DNA from: Thiotrichales bacterium
GTDB lineage: Bacteria; Pseudomonadota; Gammaproteobacteria; JAABTG01
DNA: 43,031 bases
Assembly: GCA_011389995.1 (NCBI GenBank)
Contig: JAABTG010000027.1
Coordinates: 1-43,031, forward strand
Direction: 5' to 3'
Made by a program: the position numbers and the translations under genes. Shown piece by piece: positions 1-7,954 of the stretch. The notes beneath the pieces are model-generated. The model was given only the letters and a program-made list of their open reading frames with translations. It was not told the origin of the DNA and did no database searches. How positions within the stretch are numbered: position 1 is the stretch's first letter; every line of letters starts with the position of its first letter.

Positions 1-360
1 CTCGGCCTCGAGGGTGGGCATGAGCACCCGCTTCTCGGGGTTGAGGATCTTGGCGGTCTCGCCCATGAACCGCACCCCCGCCACCACCAGGGTGGAGGCC
101 GGATGATCGTGGCCGAAGCGGGCCATCTCCAGGGAGTCCGAAACGTAACCCCCCGTCTCCTCCGCCAGCCGCTGCAGTTCCTCGTCGGTGTAGTAGTGGG
201 CCACCAGCACGGCGTCCCGGGCCTTCAGCAGGGCCTTGATGCGATCCCGCAGGGACGCCTTTTCGGCATCGGAATAGGCGGGCACCGGCACACTGCCGGG
301 CAGGGGATAATCGGCCCGATGGATGGTGGTCTCGCCCGAATCGGATTGCGTGGTGGTCAT
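1..360 (-). CDS. nadA: Quinolinate synthase NadA (5' part, cut by window edge)
   Basis: Only the first 120 codons are present; the gene runs off the left edge. The minus strand opens with ATG at 360 and reads [20 protein letters not shown], followed by the family stretches [27 protein letters not shown] and [14 protein letters not shown], which match the N-terminal region of quinolinate synthase. NadA condenses iminoaspartate with dihydroxyacetone phosphate to make quinolinate for NAD synthesis, using a [4Fe-4S] cluster. The window ends at LEAE, just where the first cluster cysteine is expected, so cluster binding cannot be judged. It is divergent from the zrgA-like gene at 838. Confidence 0.95.
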   Translation of the reverse strand, partial: MTTTQSDSGETTIHRADYPLPGSVPVPAYSDAEKASLRDRIKALLKARDAVLVAHYYTDEELQRLAEETGGYVSDSLEMARFGHDHPASTLVVAGVRFMGETAKILNPEKRVLMPTLEAE

Positions 361-837
361 GGTATCCGGCCCTCAGCCTCAGGATCATTGGCCGTCCCAG
401 GCCAGAATCAGCACGGAAAGCGAAAACGTGGTTTTCGCCTTCCTTCATCTTCAACGGCTCACAGCGTCGAAAATGGCGGGCCCTCCCGGCCCGCGCGGGA
501 AACACCGCATAAAGCCGTCCCGGCCTTCGCGGCCGCCATCCAGGGTGAACACGTCACCGCATATGGACACCGATAGTATGCGGCGGGCGGGCCCATGGAC
601 ACCACCCGTGGCGTGGGTGATTGCCGCGGTGGAGGCACCGCCGGTGGGCGTACCATCCCGCGGTTGATTTTATAATGTAATGTTATAACAATTAAAAAAT
701 GGGCAACGCCCTGGTGTACCGCTCGCCGCCCCTGGACGGCAGCGGCCACACCCGCGTCCTGCTATGTCTCGATTGCTGACCGGACCTCGCGAGGGCAGGA
801 TCCCCTCACCCCATTCCCATCCTGTGGAAGACCGCCC
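361..837. other. Intergenic region between nadA and zrgA-like gene
   Basis: This 477-bp stretch separates two divergent genes. I see no convincing coding region: overlapping open frames exist on both strands but none has recognisable protein content. It holds GC-rich short palindromes around 475-500 and one clearly AT-rich patch at about 666-700, which contains the Zur-box-like palindrome listed separately. Confidence 0.6.
676..693. promoter_or_regulatory. Candidate Zur operator upstream of zrgA-like gene
   Basis: The sequence TGTAATGTTATAACAATT contains a perfect 10-bp palindrome, TGTTATAACA, at 681-690, inside the only AT-rich patch of the intergenic region. It resembles the Zur-box type TGTAATGTTATAACATTACA, with the left half complete and the right half degraded. 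It lies about 145 bp upstream of a His-rich ZrgA-like gene, and a COG0523 GTPase lies just beyond; both families are commonly zinc-responsive. Binding is inferred, not shown. Confidence 0.55.
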
Positions 838-1479
838 ATGTACAAAGCCCTCCTGACCCGCCTGTCCATTGCCCTCCTGACGACCCTCCCGGCCCTGGCG
901 CCGGCCGGTGCCCAGGAGCACCGCGGGCACGGCGCCCATGTCCATGGCCTGGCCGCCCTCAACGTGGCCGTGGAAGGCGACGAGGTGCATATGGAACTGC
1001 GCAGTCCGGCGGCCAATATGGTGGGTTTCGAGCACCCGCCCGCCTCGGCCGCCGAGCATGAGGCCGTGAGGCGGGCCGTGCATCGCCTCGGGGACGGCGA
1101 GGCCCTGTTCAGGTTACCTGCCCCCGCCGGGTGCCGGCTCGAGGACACCCGGGTGGATACCCCGTTGAGTACCACCGACGATCATCATGATGGGACCGAG
1201 GGCGCTCCGGCCGGCGAGGGCCATGACCACCATGGCCACGACCATGACGGCCACCACGAAGAGGAGGCCCGCCACCAGCCGAAGTCCGGGACCGACACCC
1301 ACACGGACATCACCGCCGTGTACCGCTTCCGTTGCGAAAGGCCGGCCCGCCTCGCCGGCCTGGAAGTGACCCTGTTCGAGGCCTTTCCCGCCACCCAAAG
1401 GCTGCGGGTGCAGTACATCACCGCCGAAGGCCAGGGGGCCGCGGACCTCACCGCCGCCAGGCCTGCCCTCGATTTCTGA
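838..1479 (+). CDS. ZrgA/DUF2796-family zinc-binding periplasmic protein
   Basis: 213 residues. A signal peptide of about 25 residues (MYKALLTRLSIALLTTLPAL...GAQ) is followed by HRGHGAHVHGLAALNVAVEGDEV, the hallmark opening of DUF2796/ZrgA proteins. Residues around 113-150 are a low-complexity His/Asp/Glu stretch (DDHHDGTEG, HDHHGHDHDGHHEEE), a likely zinc-capturing loop, before a C-terminal beta-rich part ending YITAEGQGAADLTAARPALDF. ZrgA proteins act in periplasmic zinc acquisition. The context supports this: a Zur-like palindrome upstream and a convergent COG0523 metal-GTPase gene downstream. No znuABC genes are visible in the window, so the partner transporter must lie elsewhere. Confidence 0.85.
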   Translation: MYKALLTRLSIALLTTLPALAPAGAQEHRGHGAHVHGLAALNVAVEGDEVHMELRSPAANMVGFEHPPASAAEHEAVRRAVHRLGDGEALFRLPAPAGCRLEDTRVDTPLSTTDDHHDGTEGAPAGEGHDHHGHDHDGHHEEEARHQPKSGTDTHTDITAVYRFRCERPARLAGLEVTLFEAFPATQRLRVQYITAEGQGAADLTAARPALDF

Positions 1480-1511
1480 CCCGGACGGCACCGCCAGGCC
1501 CGTCATGCCGG

Positions 1512-1537
1512 GCCCTCAAGCCCCGTCATTTGAGGGC
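1512..1537. terminator. Possible shared hairpin between convergent genes
   Basis: GCCCTCAA (1512-1519) and TTGAGGGC (1530-1537) form a perfect 8-bp stem with a 10-nt loop, between the converging zrgA-like and COG0523 GTPase genes. There is no clear U-tract on either strand, so it may be a weak or factor-assisted terminator. Confidence 0.4.
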
Positions 1538-1560
1538 TGAGCCGCCTCGACCCTGATGCG

Positions 1561-2625
1561 TCATGGCGGCCCGTCACCCATGACACAATGGCGCAGGCTG
1601 CGGTCCAGCTCGGCCCCATCGAGGTGGCTGCCGAAGGCAATGACCTCCAGGCGGCTGTCGAGGGCGCCGGCGGCCGGCACCATCTGCAGGACCCCGTCGG
1701 CCAGATTCACCTCCAGCCACCCGGCATCCGTCGCCACCACCCCCTTCACCCGGTGGGCCACCAGGCCCGCGAGCCACGCCTCGAGCCTGGCGCGCCGAAA
1801 CCGAACGGAGTCAGGGATACGCCATCCCACGCTATGGGTGTCCGCCGCCACGCCCTCGACCCACAACCACCCGTCTTCACCTTCGCCCGCGCCCGCAGGC
1901 CCGACGCGGTGAGCGGCCGCCCCTTCGCCGTGATGATGATCATGGGCGTCGGGGAAACGACCCTGGCGTACCCGGCGCGGGGCATCCAGCAGTTCCAGGG
2001 GAAAACGTCCCTGTTCCACCATGGTCACCGCCTCCTTCGGTGGGTCGAAGGCCCGGGCCATATCCATGAAGCGGTGGCGGTCGGCGGCGGTATAGCCGTC
2101 CAGCTTGTTGCCCACCACCACATCCGCCTCCTCCAGCTGGTCGGTGAACGCCGGATGCCCGGTGTAACGGGGATCGGCGAGCTTGCGGGCGTCCACCAGG
2201 GTAATGCTGGCCCGCAGCTCGAGGGCGGTGGCGAAATCGGCGCCCGTCAGCTGGTGGATCACCTGGGTGGGATGACCGATACCACTGGGCTCGATGAGCA
2301 CGCGGTGGGGCCGGTGCTGGCGCAGGAGTTGCACCAGGCCGGCAGCGAAGGCCGCGGAACTGACGCAGCACAGACACCCGCCCGGCACCTGTTTCACGGC
2401 GACGCCACCACCGGCCACCAGTTGTTCGTCGATGCCCACCTGACCGAACTCGTTCACCAGCACCGCCCAGCGCTCCGCGGTCGGGTGACGCGCCAGCAAA
2501 CCGCGAATGGCGGTGGTCTTACCCACACCGAGGAAGCCCATGATCAGGTTGGCCGGGACGGGTTTAGCCACGGACGGGCCGCCGTGAGGCAGGGAGTTTG
2601 AGACGCAATGAGGGCCGGCGACCAT
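1561..2625 (-). CDS. COG0523 (CobW/ZNG1-type) metal GTPase
   Basis: P-loop GTPase of the G3E/COG0523 family. From the ATG at 2625 it is 354 residues. Motifs: Walker A GFLGVGKTT at about residue 30, NEFG, the family metal-binding motif GCLCC, EPSGIGHP, and the G4 motif NKLD. A His-rich linker (DAHDHHHGEG) precedes the C-terminal CobW_C domain. These proteins are metallochaperones, often for zinc or cobalt. The convergent ZrgA-like gene and upstream Zur-like site favour a zinc role. The first 18-28 residues look non-conserved; a GTG at 2571 (VAKPVPANLI...) is a plausible true start. No strong ribosome-binding site decides between them. Confidence 0.88.
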   Translation of the reverse strand: MVAGPHCVSNSLPHGGPSVAKPVPANLIMGFLGVGKTTAIRGLLARHPTAERWAVLVNEFGQVGIDEQLVAGGGVAVKQVPGGCLCCVSSAAFAAGLVQLLRQHRPHRVLIEPSGIGHPTQVIHQLTGADFATALELRASITLVDARKLADPRYTGHPAFTDQLEEADVVVGNKLDGYTAADRHRFMDMARAFDPPKEAVTMVEQGRFPLELLDAPRRVRQGRFPDAHDHHHGEGAAAHRVGPAGAGEGEDGWLWVEGVAADTHSVGWRIPDSVRFRRARLEAWLAGLVAHRVKGVVATDAGWLEVNLADGVLQMVPAAGALDSRLEVIAFGSHLDGAELDRSLRHCVMGDGPP

Positions 2626-2696
2626 CCATGAACGCCATGGTACCCACCTCGGGGCCCGGGGTTAAGGACGACGCGCCCGGTTCTCGGATAGGTTGA

Positions 2697-3389
2697 TTTA
2701 TTCGCGAGGTGCTGGCCCTGCCCGGCATCGACTCCCTGGACGTCACCGGTCAGGACACCTCGCCGGAGGAGAAGATCGCCCGGGACTACGTCCAGGCCGG
2801 CGAGGCGGAACTCATGATCAACATCGTCGACGCCTCCCATCTGGAGCACAGTCTCTGTCTTTCGGCCCAACTGGTGGATATGCGCAAGCCCCTGCTGATG
2901 GCCCTGAACAGGATGGACGTGGCCGGGACCCTCGGCATGGACATTGACATGGCGCGGCTGGCGGCCGGCCTCGGCTGTCCGGTGGTGCCCCTGGTGGCGA
3001 AAGACGGCACCGGCGTCGCCCTGCTCAAGGCCGCCCTTGCCGAGGCGGTGGCCTATCCCCCCGTCCCCGCGGCCGCACTCCCTCACGAGGCGAGCCTGGA
3101 AAGGGCCATGGCCGCCCTGCTGCCGGACATGAAGGCCCCTGCCCGCGCCGCCGGAATCGATGGGCGCTGGCTGGCGGCCCGCCTGCTGGCCGGTGACGAC
3201 CTGGCCCGGCGTATCGCCGCCGGTGCCGTCACCGACGCCCGCCTGGGGGCCCTGAGGGGCGCCCTTACCGACGATGTGGACATCCTGCTGGCCAACGGCC
3301 ATTACGGCTTCGTCAACACCCTCGTCCGGCAGGCGGTGAGACAGCGCACCCTGTATCCCGCCGCCGCCCGCAGCGTCTCCACCGCCTGA
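2697..3389 (+). pseudogene. feoB: feoB remnant: C-terminal part of the FeoB G domain plus helical domain
   Basis: The open frame begins right after a TGA at 2694 and has a GTG at 2709. The translation LALPGIDSLDVTGQDTSPEE...KIARDYVQAGEAELMINIVDAS...ALNRMDVAG...GCPVVPLVAKDGTGVALLK matches FeoB from the G3 loop through G4, G5 and the helical GDI-like domain. The P-loop (G1) and switch I are absent, the G3 aspartate is replaced (LALPG for VDLPG), and the protein stops at 3389 before the Gates membrane domain that carries Fe(II). It therefore cannot be a working iron transporter. A separate feoA-like gene survives at 7529. It could still be translated as a soluble fragment, but decay is the simpler reading. 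Confidence 0.8.
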
Positions 3390-3645
3390 TACCGGGCGCA
3401 TCCTCCTCTTTCACAGACCCCGCTATCGCGGCAGGCGCAATCCGCCATCAGCCGCAAGCCCTCGTAGCGCTCCGCCCGAACCTCGGCCTCCACTCCCCGC
3501 GTCTCGGCCTCGCCCATCTGCCTGAGGCATCCTTGAAGGTGTACTACTGCAAATCCACCCGTTTATTGAGCCAGATCGTGGCCGAGTCATTTCCTTGCGC
3601 GTAATATGGATATTTTTTGCAAACCGAAAGGTGGGAGGATCGGCA

Positions 3646-4536
3646 ATGACAGACAAGGACACCGCGACCATGAAGGAGGTTACCGGCGAAGTACTCGGGA
3701 TGCCGAGCCTCACCGAGATAGGGGTGGACGAGGACCAGCTCCACCGCCAGGCCGAGGCCTACTATCCCTACAAGGAGAAGATGCGACAGGGGGACTACGA
3801 GTCCGCCAAGTACAAGCTCCAGATCGAGATCCTGAAGATGCAGAACTGGGTCAAGGACACCGGCCAGCGTCTCGTCATCCTGTTCGAGGGGCGTGACGCC
3901 GCCGGCAAGGGCGGCACCATCAAGCGCATGATGGAGCACATGAACCCCCGCGGTGCGCGGGTGGTGGCCCTGGAAAAGCCCACCGAGACGGAGATGGGAC
4001 AGTGGTACTTCCAGCGCTACATCCGCCACCTGCCCACCAGCGGCGAGATCGTGCTGTTCGACCGTTCCTGGTACAACCGCAGCGGCGTGGAGAAGGTCAT
4101 GAGCTTCTGCTCCGCGGCGGAGTACCGCGAGTTCCTGCGCCAGGTGCCCCAGCTGGAGCGCATGCTGGTGAACAGCGGCATTCGCCTGTTCAAGTTCTGG
4201 TTCTCGGTCACCCGCAAGGAGCAGCTCCGGCGCTTCAAGTCCCGCGAAGGCGATCCTCTGAAGCAGTGGAAGCTTAGTCCGATGGACCTGGCCTCCCTCG
4301 CCCGCTGGGACGAGTACACCGACGCCAAGGAGAACATGTTCTTCCACACCCATATTGCCGACGCACCGTGGACGGTGATCAAATCGGACGACAAGAAACG
4401 GGCCCGACTGAATGCCATGCGGGTGCTGCTGCACAGCCTGCCCTACGCCAACAAGGACCCTCAGGTGGCCCGCGCCCCGGATCCCAAGATCGTGGTCAAG
4501 CCCCAGATCGACCATATCCGTGCCACCGATATCTAG
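3646..4536 (+). CDS. ppk2: Polyphosphate kinase 2 (PPK2)
   Basis: 296 residues from ATG 3646 (MTDKDTATMKEV), chosen because GGGAGG sits 7 bases upstream; an earlier in-frame ATG at 3595 lacks such a site. Motifs: Walker A-type EGRDAAGKGG, the lid region PRGARVVALEKPTE, Walker B-type LFDRSWYNRSGVE, and the C-terminal WTVIKSDDKKRARLNAMR. PPK2 transfers phosphate between polyphosphate and nucleotides, usually making nucleoside di- or triphosphates. Size and single-domain layout fit class I PPK2. It is followed after 17 bp by a small gene, probably co-transcribed. Confidence 0.95.
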   Translation: MTDKDTATMKEVTGEVLGMPSLTEIGVDEDQLHRQAEAYYPYKEKMRQGDYESAKYKLQIEILKMQNWVKDTGQRLVILFEGRDAAGKGGTIKRMMEHMNPRGARVVALEKPTETEMGQWYFQRYIRHLPTSGEIVLFDRSWYNRSGVEKVMSFCSAAEYREFLRQVPQLERMLVNSGIRLFKFWFSVTRKEQLRRFKSREGDPLKQWKLSPMDLASLARWDEYTDAKENMFFHTHIADAPWTVIKSDDKKRARLNAMRVLLHSLPYANKDPQVARAPDPKIVVKPQIDHIRATDI

Positions 4537-4553
4537 CCCCAAGGAACCCATCC

Positions 4554-4781
4554 ATGAGCGAGCATTTCGACAAGGTCGCCGACCGCGTTGTGGCGGCATT
4601 CAAGCAGATCCTGGAACCGGAGGCCGTCACGGCCGTGGGCGAAGATGGCTTCAACCAGCTCTCGATCCTGGTGGAGGCCTACATCACCGACGAGGTGCTG
4701 GAGCATCTGGAGAAGGTGGCCGACAGCGTCCAGGAAGTGGCCGAGTCCATCCGCAAGGATGCGGAACACTTCCGAAACTGA
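4554..4781 (+). CDS. Small acidic helical protein downstream of ppk2, unknown function
   Basis: 75 residues starting MSEHFDKVADRVVAAFKQIL, with AAGGAA about 8 bases before the ATG. The sequence is rich in Glu, Val and Ala and appears almost entirely helical (EAYITDEVLEHLEKVADSVQ), with no signal peptide, cysteines or known motif. I do not recognise a family. The 17-bp gap after ppk2 suggests translation from the same message, so a role linked to polyphosphate metabolism is possible but unproven. Confidence 0.7.
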   Translation: MSEHFDKVADRVVAAFKQILEPEAVTAVGEDGFNQLSILVEAYITDEVLEHLEKVADSVQEVAESIRKDAEHFRN

Positions 4782-4967
4782 GGCCCCGGACAAAGGCCGG
4801 TGGGCGCCCCCCCGGCGACGAGCCCGCGCCGGCAGGAGCAGCCGCCGAGGTGCCGGGGTCGCCGCCCCGCGGGTACCCGCCGTGGGCCAGCTCATCCACC
4901 TGCTGAAGGCCCCGGGCCGTGGCGCGATGGCCTTCCTAACACCGGACACGAATACTATTCTCGAATC

Positions 4968-5591
4968 ATGAACCAGCGCCTTTACAATGACCCGCTTCCC
5001 GGCTCCATCGCCGGCTTCGAGCTTTCCACCCTGGAGCGCGACGCCCACCCCATCTGCGCCCTGTCGGCAGACCTCGTCTTCGTCTACTTCAACCCCGCGT
5101 GGTTCGATTTCGCCCGCGACAACCACGGCGAGCCGGCCATCTCCGCCCAGTTCGGTGTCGGTACCCTCCTCACCACGGTGCTGCCGCAGGTGCTGTGTGA
5201 CTTCTACGTCTCGGCCTACCAGTGGGCCCTGGATACGGGCGAGACCTGGCACCACGACTACGAGTGCTCGAGCCCGCAGTTATATCGGCTGTATCACCAG
5301 ACGGTCTATCCCTTCCATGACAGCGCCGGCCTGCTGGTGGTGAACAGCCTGTGTGAAGAACGGCGGCATATCCCCGATTACCGACCGCCCCACCCGCCCG
5401 ATGCGGCCCGCTACCGTTCACAGCAAACCGGCCTCATAAAGCAGTGCTGCAATTGCCGGCGGGTCCAGCGGCCAGCGGAGCCCGCGCGCTGGGACTGGGT
5501 TCCTGCCTGGGTCGCCACCATGCCGCCCGAGACCACCAGCGGGCTGTGCCCCATCTGCTCCGAGTATTACTGGAAATACCGGCCCGCCTGA
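4968..5591 (+). CDS. PAS-like protein with C-terminal four-cysteine zinc-ribbon-like motif
   Basis: 207 residues from ATG 4968 (MNQRLYNDPLPGSIAGFELS). Residues about 15-135 look like a PAS fold: ICALSADLVFVYFNPAWFDFARDN resembles the 'what the sensor sees' strand, and HDYECSSPQLYRLYHQTVYPF the later beta-sheet. The tail has CCNCRRVQ and CPICSEYY, a CxxC...CxxC arrangement similar to the short metal-binding tails on some PAS and response-regulator proteins. No kinase, cyclase or DNA-binding domain follows, so it may be a stand-alone sensor or adaptor. A gap of about 185 bp and no obvious partner gene leave its role open. Confidence 0.7.
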   Translation: MNQRLYNDPLPGSIAGFELSTLERDAHPICALSADLVFVYFNPAWFDFARDNHGEPAISAQFGVGTLLTTVLPQVLCDFYVSAYQWALDTGETWHHDYECSSPQLYRLYHQTVYPFHDSAGLLVVNSLCEERRHIPDYRPPHPPDAARYRSQQTGLIKQCCNCRRVQRPAEPARWDWVPAWVATMPPETTSGLCPICSEYYWKYRPA

Positions 5592-6018
5592 GACCGGTGG
5601 GGCTCATAGGTGCGCCGTTCCCTGGGGGTAATGGCATGGGCCTCCAGGCAAAATAGAAGTTTCTGTCATGGCGTCTTGGCCATGGATGTCAGAGCTGTTC
5701 TTCAGCCCTTGGAAAGCGCTCTTGAAGTCTATGATAAGCGGTTTCTTTCCCGCTACCGATGCCTGCAGGAGCATTCGAGGCACAGGTGGCGGATGACATC
5801 CTTGGTATCCCTGTCGAGGCATCTCATCCCTTCCACCCGCAACAGTCCCGCTTCCATCAGGGCCCGCACGTGGCTGGAAGCAAGCTCCACCCTGACCTTG
5901 GGATCAGTCCCCTGCTCCCTTGTCCCTTTCCTTTTTCCCTCTCTGCAGGCTAATGCCCCCGCGTAGCCTCCCCCCGAAAACCCCATTGGAGCACCTCCGC
6001 CATCGCCATGCCTTTATT

Positions 6019-6037
6019 GATAATGATACGTATTCGC
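6019..6037. promoter_or_regulatory. Candidate Fur box 1
   Basis: GATAATGATACGTATTCGC matches the classical Fur consensus GATAATGATAATCATTATC at 14 of 19 positions by eye. It shares AATGATNCGTATT with the second site 125 bp downstream. The next gene downstream belongs to an iron-linked pair (DUF2325 and FeoA), which supports iron regulation. Confidence 0.5.
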
Positions 6038-6143
6038 GTTACTTGTCAACGCCCATGCAACCCGGCCGGAGGGTCTGGCCGGCGGGCACTGGCCGGCGCC
6101 ATATATGCCTGCTCAAGCCGGGCCCTGCTATGCGCATGCTATT

Positions 6144-6162
6144 GCGAATGATTCGTATTTGA
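6144..6162. promoter_or_regulatory. Candidate Fur box 2
   Basis: GCGAATGATTCGTATTTGA contains the near-palindrome CGAATGATTCG and the stretch AATGATTCGTATTTG, which repeats the core of the first site with two differences. It lies about 90 bp upstream of the DUF2325 gene start, a normal position for an operator. Confidence 0.45.
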
Positions 6163-6247
6163 CTTTACGGGAAGGCCCGTTAAACTCGACTCAAAGTCTT
6201 GAAGGTCCGATTCCATCAGCAGGAACGCCGTAGCGGGGAAACCAGCC

Positions 6248-7519
6248 ATGTGTCAGTCACCACCAGCCATCTCCATGCCCACAGGCCCCATCCAGCCGGA
6301 AACTGGTCCACGAAGCCCTTCCCCCGAGGCGACCACCAGGCGGAAATCCCGACGCAAGTTGTGGGACCTGGCGCGCAATCTCCATTGCCCGGTCATCGGT
6401 ACCTGCCTGGATGTGGAGGAGTTGCGCCGCCTGGCCCGCAAGGCCCGCGCGCGCTTCGACGCCCCCCTCGGTGATTACGACATCCATGTATGCTTCGTCT
6501 CCAACGCCCAAGACAAGAACCCCCTTTCGGTAGCCGCCCACAAGGCCCTGGATCGTAAGTTCGCCTCTCATCTCCGGCGCTTCGCCGCCGCCCGCAGCAG
6601 CGACGAGCTGGCCGTCCTGTGGGGCGAGGCATGCGCCCGCGGTGAGGTGCCCGGAGCCATGTGGGCCACCCTGACCCATGCCGCCTGCGACGAGGCCCTG
6701 CGCATCCGCGTCTATGAAGAGATACACATGCTGTCCCATCAGATAGGGGCGGGTCAGCGGGCCGATCTGAAGGCCCTGACCGCCGCCCACGCGGAGTTGG
6801 AGAAGCTCAGACGGGATTTCGACGCCCTCCATGCCCGCACCCGTACCCAGTTGCAGGAGCGGGACCAGCGCATCCTGGAACTCGAGAACGCCCTGCGGGA
6901 ATCTGAAGCGGAGCGCCGGCGTGGAGAGGGTCGGGGGCGGGCCCTGCAGGCCGAGATGGACGAGTTGCGGACCTCCGCCAGCCACCAGGCAGTCGTCGAG
7001 GCCCGCCGCACGGCGGCGCACGCCACCAGCCGTCTGGCACGGGCCGAGCGGGACCGTGACCACTGGCAGCGGGCCTGGGCTGCCGTCACCGGGGACCACG
7101 GCGGTGCCGGAGGCCGCCACGGAGACGGCCATGACGATGCCCCGGGGCAGTGGCCGGCCGAGGCCATGGCGGCCTGCGAGGGCTGCACCGCTGAGGGCTG
7201 TGCCCTCGCCCCCGATCTGGGCGGGCGCCGTATCCTGTGCGTGGGGGGGCGGGTCAAGCTGGTGGAGCAGTATCGGGCCGTGGTGACGGGGCTCAACGGG
7301 CGCTTCGAGCACCACGACGGCGGCCTGGAAGAGCGACGCCAGCGCCTGGAGGCCCTGCTCTCATCGGCGGATGCCGTGGTCTGTGCCACCGACTGTGTCA
7401 GCCACGACGCCTACTACCGCCTGAAGCGCTTTTGCAAGGCCCACAGCAAGCCCCATGTATTCCTGCAGTCCTCCGGGCTCACCAGCTTCACCCGGGCGGT
7501 GGAAGCCATGGCGCAATAA
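6248..7519 (+). CDS. DUF2325-domain protein with central coiled coil, iron-locus associated
   Basis: 423 residues. The N-terminal region contains RRKLWDLARNLHCPVIGTCL and an alpha-helical segment. Residues about 175-270 are a long charged coiled coil (ELEKLRRDFDALHARTRTQL and following). The C-terminal DUF2325 domain spans about 325-420 (RRILCVGGRVKLVEQYRAVV ... ADAVVCATDCVSHDAYYRLK ... KPHVFLQSSGLTSF). A CEGC...EGCAL cysteine cluster precedes DUF2325. DUF2325 proteins often neighbour feo genes. Here feoA follows after 9 bp and Fur-like boxes precede it. Biochemical function is unknown. An alternative ATG lies at 6275. Confidence 0.85.
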   Translation: MCQSPPAISMPTGPIQPETGPRSPSPEATTRRKSRRKLWDLARNLHCPVIGTCLDVEELRRLARKARARFDAPLGDYDIHVCFVSNAQDKNPLSVAAHKALDRKFASHLRRFAAARSSDELAVLWGEACARGEVPGAMWATLTHAACDEALRIRVYEEIHMLSHQIGAGQRADLKALTAAHAELEKLRRDFDALHARTRTQLQERDQRILELENALRESEAERRRGEGRGRALQAEMDELRTSASHQAVVEARRTAAHATSRLARAERDRDHWQRAWAAVTGDHGGAGGRHGDGHDDAPGQWPAEAMAACEGCTAEGCALAPDLGGRRILCVGGRVKLVEQYRAVVTGLNGRFEHHDGGLEERRQRLEALLSSADAVVCATDCVSHDAYYRLKRFCKAHSKPHVFLQSSGLTSFTRAVEAMAQ

Positions 7520-7528
7520 GGGGTCACC

Positions 7529-7864
7529 ATGAAGCCGATGCCGTCGGATCCCTTCGCCGGATTCCCCTCAGAGGATCCCTTGGACAACCCGTCGAAAGGC
7601 CTGCCCCCCAAGGCGGAACGTTGTGGCTCGGCCCGTCCGGAGCAACGCCTGAGTGACATCGCCACCGGCCGCGATGTCAGGATCAGAAGTACACGGGACG
7701 AGACGGCCCGGCGCCGGATGAGCCTGTATGGCCTCATCGAGGGTGCCGAGGTGAAGGTGGAGAAGCGGGGGGGCAGCGGCGACCTCATCGTCCGTTTCGG
7801 GGCCGCGCGTTATTTCATCCCCGCCAACCTCGCCCATGCCATAGGTGTCACGGCATGCCGGTGA
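7529..7864 (+). CDS. feoA: FeoA-domain protein
   Basis: 111 residues. An unstructured N-terminal extension of about 35 residues is followed by a FeoA SH3-like domain: RLSDIATGRDVRIRSTRDET, RRRMSLYGLIEGAEVKVEKR, DLIVRFGAARYFIPANLAHA. FeoA is a small cytoplasmic partner of the FeoB ferrous iron transporter. It begins 9 bp after the DUF2325 gene, so the two are likely co-transcribed. No feoB follows; the only feoB sequence in the window is the truncated remnant at 2697-3389. The N-terminal extension is longer than in typical FeoA. Confidence 0.8.
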   Translation: MKPMPSDPFAGFPSEDPLDNPSKGLPPKAERCGSARPEQRLSDIATGRDVRIRSTRDETARRRMSLYGLIEGAEVKVEKRGGSGDLIVRFGAARYFIPANLAHAIGVTACR

Positions 7865-7954
7865 TGGGCCTTCCCGGGGTCACCGGCCCCCTGCCGTCGG
7901 CGTATGACCCCGTCCCCATCGTGAAGCCGGCGGTTGAAGGCAGCGGATGCTTCA

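Larger units (their letters stand above)
5592..6247. other. Intergenic region upstream of the DUF2325-feoA pair
   Basis: About 655 bp without a convincing gene. A minus-strand frame at 5753-5986 (RALMEAGLLRVEGMRCLDR) hints at a helix-turn-helix-like or decayed protein but I cannot assign it. The right part (6010-6165) is AT-richer and contains two similar Fur-box-like sites listed separately. Confidence 0.55.

Noticed and set aside
3302..3517. Minus-strand frame with several cysteines (LMADCACRDSGVCERGGCAR)
   Set aside because: It overlaps the end of the feoB remnant, has no ribosome-binding site or recognised family, and the cysteine pattern could be chance in GC-rich DNA.
5753..5986. Minus-strand frame resembling a winged-helix fragment (SSHVRALMEAGLLRVEGMRC)
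   Set aside because: Too short and unsupported; it might be a decayed regulator, but I cannot assign a family and a neighbouring frame continues with unrelated residues.
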